From Celoporthe dispersa (taxonomy: Eukaryota; Ascomycota; Sordariomycetes; Diaporthales; Cryphonectriaceae): DNA of 64,000 bases. Location: NCBI GenBank assembly GCA_016584495.1, contig WAID01000006.1, positions 248,001 through 312,000 of the forward strand, read 5' to 3'. Under the pieces are notes generated by a model, which had not been told where the DNA came from, did no database searches, and saw only the letters and a list, made by a program, of their open reading frames with translations. Positions 57,607-64,000 of the stretch are shown here, one piece after another. The position numbers and the translations under genes were made by a program. The stretch's first letter is position 1; each line of letters begins with the position of its first letter.

Positions 57607-60600
57607 CTAGTCGTAATGTGGTTCGCCTGAGTTGACCAAATCAAGGGGAGTCTTTCCTACATCCGATATTGGTGAAGGGTCCGCTTTGTAGTCGAACAAA
57701 AGCTTAACACATTCCAGGTGTCCGTTGGCGGATGCCTCGTGGAGCGGAGCCCAGCTGAACGTGTTTGTGATCGATGCACTCACACCGGCTTCCAAAAAGA
57801 ATTCGAGCATTCCCTTGTTGCCAAATGCAGCAGCTCTATATAGTTCGTGTACCTTGTAGTGGTCTCTGTGCTTAATGTTGGCTCCTTTACCCTGCAGGAA
57901 TGTCAAGACTAATGTTCGTCAGCACATTTCGGTAATTGTGAGAAGTTGATGCCTCATAATGCTCACCGCCCTTATGATCGATGCTTGCATTTGCGGTATA
58001 AGCCGTTCTATGGTTGCGGTCTTCGAGGTCGACGCTTGCTCCGTGGTCGAGGATGAGGCGGACAAGCTCAAGGTTGTTTCGAAAAGTAGCGCGGTGTAAT
58101 AGAGGCTGGCCATGAAAGTTCTTCTCGTTAGCATTCACGCCATATCTCAACAAGATCTCAACTATCTCGGTATGTTGCTTTTCTACGGCCAAGAAACAAG
58201 CCGTTTTGAGGAAGTCATCAACATGAAGTTGGTCTTCCTCAATGTCGAGGTCGTGCGAAGCCCAAGACGATTCAGAACCGCTGGCGACATCCTGGCTCAA
58301 GCCACTTTCTTGGTCATTCTCAAGATCTTGACGACTCATGAAGTCTCGCAACCCGTCGACATCACCTTCGTATGCTAGAGACAAAATTCGACCACACTGC
58401 TCTAGCAGATGGCTGCCTTGGTTTGGTGCCAATTCTGGCCGCTCGTCTTCAGAATCTTCTGTGTGAGGTTCCGAGAACCTGTCCTGGCTTTCGGGAGCCC
58501 CCCTCAATATCCAAAGAAGGGCGATCAGCGGAGAGAGAAGTATAATGGCCAGGTCCATCAATGACCAAATGACTTCTGGCTTCTTGGTACTTGCCAGAAT
58601 CTTCTCCACTGCAGGGTTGTGATCTCGTTGAGCTGCATACAAGACGAATGCATGTCGCTTCTTGGAAGCCAGGTCAACGGTAGCACCATGATCCAACAAA
58701 ATTTCTGCAATATTACCAAAGTCTCTCTTGAAAGCGATCATAAGAGGCGTTTGCGAGAAATCGTCAGGCTTGTCGACTTCCGAACCATTTTGTATCAAGC
58801 TCTTGACGAGCTCAGGGCACCCGAGGAACACAGCCAAATGCAGAGGAGAGGCCGACGAGGCCTTGTGTGAATCGTATTCGTATGGGTTGTGTTGACCGTC
58901 AAGAAGTTTGGAGTGGACAAAATAACCATCATGTTCGCAAAGCAACTTGTAATAAAGCTGCAGTTTCCGTCGGTCGTTGACAAGCTTGCTGATATTCTTG
59001 AAGAGTTCCGTGTCTATTCGCTGGTCGCGAACACCCTTGAAATGATCATGCAAGGAATTGGCTGCGTACTTGACGAAAGGGAAGTGTTCCAAGTTTTTTG
59101 CCGTAGATTGGGCTCCAGGGTATTCATCTTGACTTTCAGGCTCGTCTGGTTGCGGCAATCCATCCAGGCAGAGGTACTTCGCGCAGGCCAAAGGAACGAT
59201 CTCGCGGTACTCTGAGAAGTCGGTCAATTTCCGTTGTCCGAAAAAGCTTTGTGCAGAGTAGTGAACGAAGCGAACGATGTTGTCCATGTTGATCTCTACC
59301 ATTCCGCAGCAAAATGATGTTAACTGGTCCCTAGAAAGGCGGTAATTCAGTCTGCCCATGCGGTCGGACTTCTCAATGGCTATCGCGTCACTTAGCTCCT
59401 CGAACGTGAGTGGGCGAATCGCGTAAGAAACCCATGCGAGTGTCATCCAAGCGAGGGTACTCCGGGTATTGTCCGTTTTGCTGATGCGATTCAACGCATT
59501 TTCGTAACTTTTGTCAACATCCTTTGGCAGATCCTCAAGCTTCTTGCTGATTTCCGCATAGTTAACAAGATTGCTCAACGCATGCATGTGCAACTTGACG
59601 AGTAGGAACCTGCAATTGTCAGCGAAATAATCTCAACGCCCCATAATGATTGAACTTACATCCCGCTTGCCTTCTCTCTTACTGTGCGCATGAAATGATC
59701 TCTTGACGGATACTGTTGAAGCAAATCGTCTTGGGAGATCATGTAGTCAATATAGTCGTTGACGTCTGAAGGCTGCGCCTCGATGGTCTTCATTACGAAG
59801 CCTTGGGATAACTTATCCCGATTTTCAACAAGTCTCGCAGTAACCAGGATTCGAATGTCTTCGGCAAATTTTTCCACCTTTTGCAGAAGTTCTTTTCGGA
59901 GATCGAGTTTGCACTCATCCATCGCGTCGAGGATGATGTATAAAGGCCTCCCTTTGCTAGTTCAGAAAGAAGCCTCTCCAGAACATCCTCTTCGGGGGCG
60001 CAGTACCGTCCGTCTTGTGCCGGGCCATTACCTGCCTTGTGCTGCCATTCTGCTTTCACGTTGGCATCAATGTGCACCATTTTCGCAACAAGCTGTCGTG
60101 CAATGCTGCCAAGAAGGTCTCGTATAGTAGGCGAAGTTGTGTGGTCCATGTACAGAAATACGACTGCTGGATCTTCCTTGGTAGCCTCCTCAGTGCTTTT
60201 CAGGTCGCGAATTATGATAGATCTATGCCCGTTAGTACTAGAGCTCACGGGCGATCTTAAAAGCTCCGTGATGGTTTGAAAACGTAGGCTTACGAAAGTA
60301 CGCTTTTGCCCGCTCCGGCTGCAAAATGTTAGCTTCGGATATTTGAGTGTGTATATATAGAGGATGTTGATTTACAACTTACGTTTCCCTGTATACCAAA
60401 GTTTGGAACCCTTCGTCTTCTTCCAATATTGAAATTCTGGTGACTGCAGTAGCCACTTGCCTGCATCCGGACGCCCCTTTACCTGATCCAAGAGCTCCTG
60501 TTGCTTTTGATCAAAGTTGTAGGCTGAAAGCCAACATAGTATGTCATTTCGATTCTGTCGGTCAAAATGGGCCTCAATAGTGTCGATTTGACGACCCGCT

Positions 60601-61373
60601 CTGACAATTTCAGCATATGTGGTAGCATCGATGCATTGAGAGAGATGCTCCCTAGCACGTCTCATTTCATCAATCACACTAGATAATTTGCTGTTTCCAG
60701 TCAAAATTTTGATGAAAAGCGCTTGCTACTGTCAGTGACTCATGATATCTCTTGTGTATGGGTGCACTTACTGGGCCCGTGCTTGTATTCCTTAAGTGCA
60801 GTTGTAAATAATTTCAAAGCAAGTACGAGAACCTTGACAACACCATTTCTCAGCTGAAAAACTCGACGTTCTCCATGGACATGTTCGCTGTAGATTGATA
60901 TCTCAACAAATGTGTCGTTCATGCTTTTGAAGAAAGCTTCCATCTTCTCTAGCTCTGTGTGAGCTTTGGCCCACATCTTGAAGATCAAAGAAAGTCCCTG
61001 AACAATGAGGCTTGCTGGAGTAATGATCGGGACTGCCTATAGTCGCCATATGAGTAACTGCGGTTCTGTGCGCAGCGTTGAGACATACCACTGCAACCAA
61101 TTGGAAAACATTGCTTATCAAGTCCATAGCACGTTGAATCCCTTGTATGTGAAGGCTGACAGCCTGGCATCGATTTTGGATGTAGTCTGAGTCATTTTCT
61201 CCATGAAGGATTTCCCGGAGAACCTTAGGCAATCTAGATGGTATGGTGAGGTCTTCAAGTACGATGTCCTTGTCTTGCTGCTCAGCTGTCTTGCTGAATT
61301 CTTCTTGGGCTGTGATCCAGAGATGAAGGAGCTCTCCTTCAAATAGGATTGGCCTTCGCCCTTCTTGTCCCAT
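57607..61373 (-). CDS. NACHT-ankyrin STAND (NLR-like) protein (one apparent frameshift)
   Basis: Seven exons on the minus strand: 61089-61373, 60772-61036, 60383-60721, 60294-60318, 59660-60222, 57967-59609 and 57607-57908. The first ~280 residues are helical (LLHLWITAQEEFSK, then WAKAHTELEKMEAFFKSMND), like the Goodbye/HeLo-type effector domains at STAND N-termini. NACHT follows: Walker A PGAGKSVLSS, Walker B LYIILDAMDE, sensor-like RILVTARL, then FLLVKLHMHALSNLVNY and the winged-helix stretch LAWVSYAIRPLTFEELSDAI. About eight ankyrin units form the C-terminus (SPLHLAVFLGCPELVKSLIQ, PLLHRATFRNNLELVRLILD, APLHEASANGHLECVKLLFD). Exon 5 lacks one base just before Walker B (A/G run 59950-59955). 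A hydrophobic segment interrupts the ankyrins near 58503-58575. The TAG at 57607 may be premature (the same frame continues to 57355). Length about 1140 aa. Such proteins act in fungal non-self recognition. Confidence 0.85.
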
Positions 61374-63134
61374 GTTGCGTGGCAAATAGTATATTGTGAA
61401 GCATGAAGGTTAATTCTGCCGTGAAGGATGATTTACAATGTTTCGACTGCAGTCAGAGGAGTAAGGAGGGCGAGATGTTTAATGCATCAGTAGCCTGAAG
61501 TCAACAATTGTAGCCTGAAGATGAAACCTGAGCGAGTACATTCGAAAACTTTATACATCAAAAGCCCAACGACTCAGCTGCATTAATATAAATATGATAG
61601 GTATATGTCTCAGCCTCATCACTAACCAGTGAATACTATATTAGCACGTGCAGATGGCTCCACCCATGGTCATATCAGTCACCCGTTTCCTAGCCAACTA
61701 GCAACCTAGAATGAATATGTACAAGGGGCCCACAAAGACTCAAAGTAGTGCTACTTTTAAACAGACGAAGAAGGTTTGTGACCTAAGTTCAGCTGAAAGT
61801 TCACAGCAAGGTGCAACACTACCCGCCACCAGTTAATAGACTAAGAGAACTCAGCTGGCCTTTGAGCATCCACAGCCCACTAGAAGCGCAGATCATGGCT
61901 CAATTGGAATGCCATTTTACCGAGTCTTTACCGAGTACTTGAGTGGTCCACAGCCAATTGTGATCTAAAAAACTTCACATCCCCCAGACTCTCATTCCAG
62001 ATAGGAAGTTATAAGCCAAAATTTGCTATAAGTTCGGGAACATATCTCGTATTATTTATCCCCGCAAAGAGTGTTAGTAGTGAGCATGTGATGACAACTA
62101 ACTTGGCTGCTGTTGATCATTGCTGCGCTCTTAACTGGTCCAAGTTGCGCTGCAATGTGATTGCATCTCTAAAGTCCAAGATAAGCAAGGAGTGCATTCG
62201 TGATAAGCAGACCATCCAAGTATGCAACTTATCCTTGCAGTCAGTGCACATGCAATTATGGACGCTTAAGCATACTATTTGGTATCTACAGTAAGGGTTG
62301 CCACAACACCTGAAAGTGCTCCGGTCTCAAATGCCAATGCATATAGTGCATTGAATTTCTGGTCTGATTTGCAGAATTTTGGCTGTTAGCCAGAGCAGGA
62401 TGTAGGAGGATTGAGAAGAAATAAAAGCAAAGTAGAGAGGTCGATTGGGCATGAAAACGTAGCGTACTTATCAAGGCTGAGGAGCATCGAGCCCGTGGGA
62501 AGGGTTCTGATTGGACTCGGAGCCGCGCACATGCTCACCCTCGACATCGACATGGACATTTTAATGAAGACCTACTATGATATCTCTTAAATTATTGGAT
62601 GCCAATGATGAAGGCAGGAGGGAAATGAGGGAAATCAAGACGAGATAGAGAATGGCTGGAAGTAAATATTGCTACAAAGCGATACTTGCTGTCAGTGAGG
62701 ATGCGTTGACATCAGCTGTGTCTCTCTTGCCCTTTTCTTCTTCTTCTTCTTTTCTTCTTTCTTTTTGTTTCTTCCATCTACCATTTTCTGTTTTATTCTC
62801 GCTTTCTTTGGGGAGATTGGTTGGTTGGTGTTACATAACACTAGCAAGGGACTGGCTGCTGTGACAACGAAACAGATCCCTGCTTGCCCTGCCAACAGCC
62901 GAGGTGGAGCCGGGAGCAGATTTGATTTGTTTGGAAGGACCTCCTGCTTCTTCGCTCTTGCGGGTACCTAAGCTCGAATAACTACTTGCTACCACGTTAC
63001 AACCGCCCATCCGAGTGATCTGTGGTGAGAGCAGCTGCTTGGCAGTCGAGATTGGCTGGCTACTACATTAATATCAGGTTGACTCTGTGTGTTGTTTCCC
63101 CCAGGCGAACCCCTCCGACCAGACGGCAGAAACA
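61374..63134. other. divergent intergenic region between the NLR-like gene and erg4
   Basis: Holds both promoters. AT-rich from 61.4 to about 62.7 kb, then GC rises toward erg4, marking the right edge of the accessory island. A T/C-rich block at 62715-62800 may be part of the erg4 promoter. No gene recognised, and I could not identify a clear sterol-response element by eye. Confidence 0.5.
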
Positions 63135-64000
63135 ATGTCGAGGTACTCTCTCCGCCAGACTCCTCGGTAAGTTCGCAATACTGCCTCACCTCACTCTCTC
63201 ACCTCGAGGGGTTTGTGTGTGTGTCATATTCCTTCTCCTGCGCTGCTTCCTCGAGCTTGCTGGCGAGGCAGGACGGAGCCCTTCGACCATGCCAGACCTC
63301 CTCCGTTGAGCAGCACAACAAGGAGGAGTACCTTGAAATTGTCCTCTCTCCCTGGATCGCGCGCGCGTTGTGTCCTCTCTCTGACAGCTGTCTCTCTCTC
63401 CTCCCACAGGAAGAAGGAGCCCTTCGAGGGCATGATTGAGACGCCTGGCCGTCGCGTCTCCAAGCGCCAAACCTCATTGTCCTTCGAAGGCTCTGATGCC
63501 GACGCCGAGTCTAGCTCCGCTGCCGAGACTACCACCTCCTCACGCGCCACCCGCGCCCTCCGCCGACGAGGCACACCCAAGTTCGTTGAGCACATTGATG
63601 ACGACGAGGTCAGCACCCCTGCAGCGCGCGCCCCTGTCCAGGACCCGGTCCGGCAGGATGGTCAGCTTGAAGAGGAGGGCGTCGCTACCAGGCGCAAGGC
63701 TGCCGCCAGCAGCAAGGCGGCGCTCGCAAGCGGCGCACCCGCCGAGGCCAACGGCGCCAACGGACATGCTGCCGAGGACAAGTTAGTGGACGGCTGGAAG
63801 CCCGGCATGGACCCCAAGATCGATTACTCGGGGAGGTACGAGTTTGGCGGCAGCCTGGGTGTGTCTGCCATGATGATTGGCTTTCCCATGTTGATGTGGT
63901 ATATGTGGATCGGCGCAACCTACTACGACGGAGGCTTTCCCACGCGGGCAGCCGGGCAGAGCTGGGGCGACTTCTTCCAGCATCTCGGCCACCTCGTCTA
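63135..64000 (+). CDS. erg4: sterol C-24(28) reductase ERG4, 5' part (runs off the window)
   Basis: Exon 1 is 63135-63166 (11 codons, MSRYSLRQTPR across the junction). A 243-nt CT-rich intron (63167-63409; GTAAGT donor, CCCACAG acceptor) precedes exon 2 from 63410 to the window edge. The N-terminal ~120 residues are Ser/Ala/Glu-rich and cytosolic (RRVSKRQTSLSFEGSDADAE). The conserved reductase then begins: DYSGRYEFGGSLGVSAMMIG followed by FPMLMWYMWIGATYYDGGFP, the first membrane helix of the ERG4/ERG24 family. The EFGG and YYDGGFP spacing match ERG4 (delta24(24(1))-sterol reductase) better than the C-14 reductase ERG24. It catalyses the last step of ergosterol synthesis in the ER. No frame breaks are seen in this part; the catalytic C-terminal domain lies outside the window. 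Confidence 0.85.

Noticed and set aside
57577..57609. A 30-nt intron that would remove the in-frame TAG of the NLR-like gene
   Set aside because: GTCAAC is a poor donor, 30 nt is too short for a spliceosomal intron and no branch site fits.
15787..57609. Reassignment of UAG to an amino acid
   Set aside because: Only two internal TAG codons are suggestive, both in accessory genes, while other genes here end normally in TAG (for example the 16.5-kb gene and the HET gene).

Overview
The window is nuclear DNA of a filamentous ascomycete (Pezizomycotina, most likely a Sordariomycete; genus not determinable by eye). Evidence: genes carry short 50-240 nt introns with GTANGT/GTGAGT donors and YAG acceptors; families typical of moulds are present (HET domain, NACHT-ankyrin STAND protein, two Zn(II)2Cys6 regulators, DUF1996, CorA-like, OST-alpha family); and intergenic DNA is rich in (GA)n, (CA)n and poly-purine tracts. 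Sixteen protein-coding loci and two degraded ones are supported. No tRNA, rRNA, CRISPR array or intact transposon was recognised.

Layout. 3.3-7.6 kb: two minus-strand housekeeping genes, a TRAPP-complex sedlin-like subunit and a YCK-type casein kinase I. 7.6-13.1 kb: gene-empty. 13.1-15.9 kb: a small accessory patch with a SANT/Myb-like remnant, an unknown minus-strand protein that may be MACPF-like, and a broken jacalin-like/coiled-coil/bulb-lectin gene. 16.5-21.9 kb: a conserved-looking unknown protein, a p24 cargo receptor and the chromatin factor Swc4/DMAP1 (the last two divergent). 21.9-33.8 kb: about 12 kb without a recognisable gene, full of microsatellites. 33.8-45.2 kb: a Zn2Cys6/maltose-acetyltransferase fusion, mitochondrial malonyl-CoA:ACP transferase, a second Zn2Cys6 regulator and an OST-alpha/TMEM184-type membrane protein. 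46.9-61.4 kb: an accessory, more AT-rich island with a HET-domain protein, a CorA-like membrane protein, an atypical SDR, a secreted DUF1996 protein and a NACHT-ankyrin NLR-like protein. 63.1 kb to the edge: the start of sterol C-24(28) reductase (ERG4).

Functionally the core genes cover vesicle traffic (TRAPP, p24, plasma-membrane CK1), chromatin (SWR1/NuA4), mitochondrial fatty-acid synthesis and ergosterol synthesis. The island couples two families used in fungal non-self recognition and programmed cell death (HET and NLR).

The most striking window-wide signal is that seven reading-frame breaks in six genes are all single missing bases located in short, mostly G/C, homopolymers, several of them in genes expected to be essential. 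One further break (HET) is a single extra A. This most likely marks consensus errors in the assembly, but it must be resolved before any of these genes is called a pseudogene. Two in-frame TAG codons (lectin-like gene and NLR gene) are followed by long, protein-like continuations and are separate candidates for real nonsense mutations.
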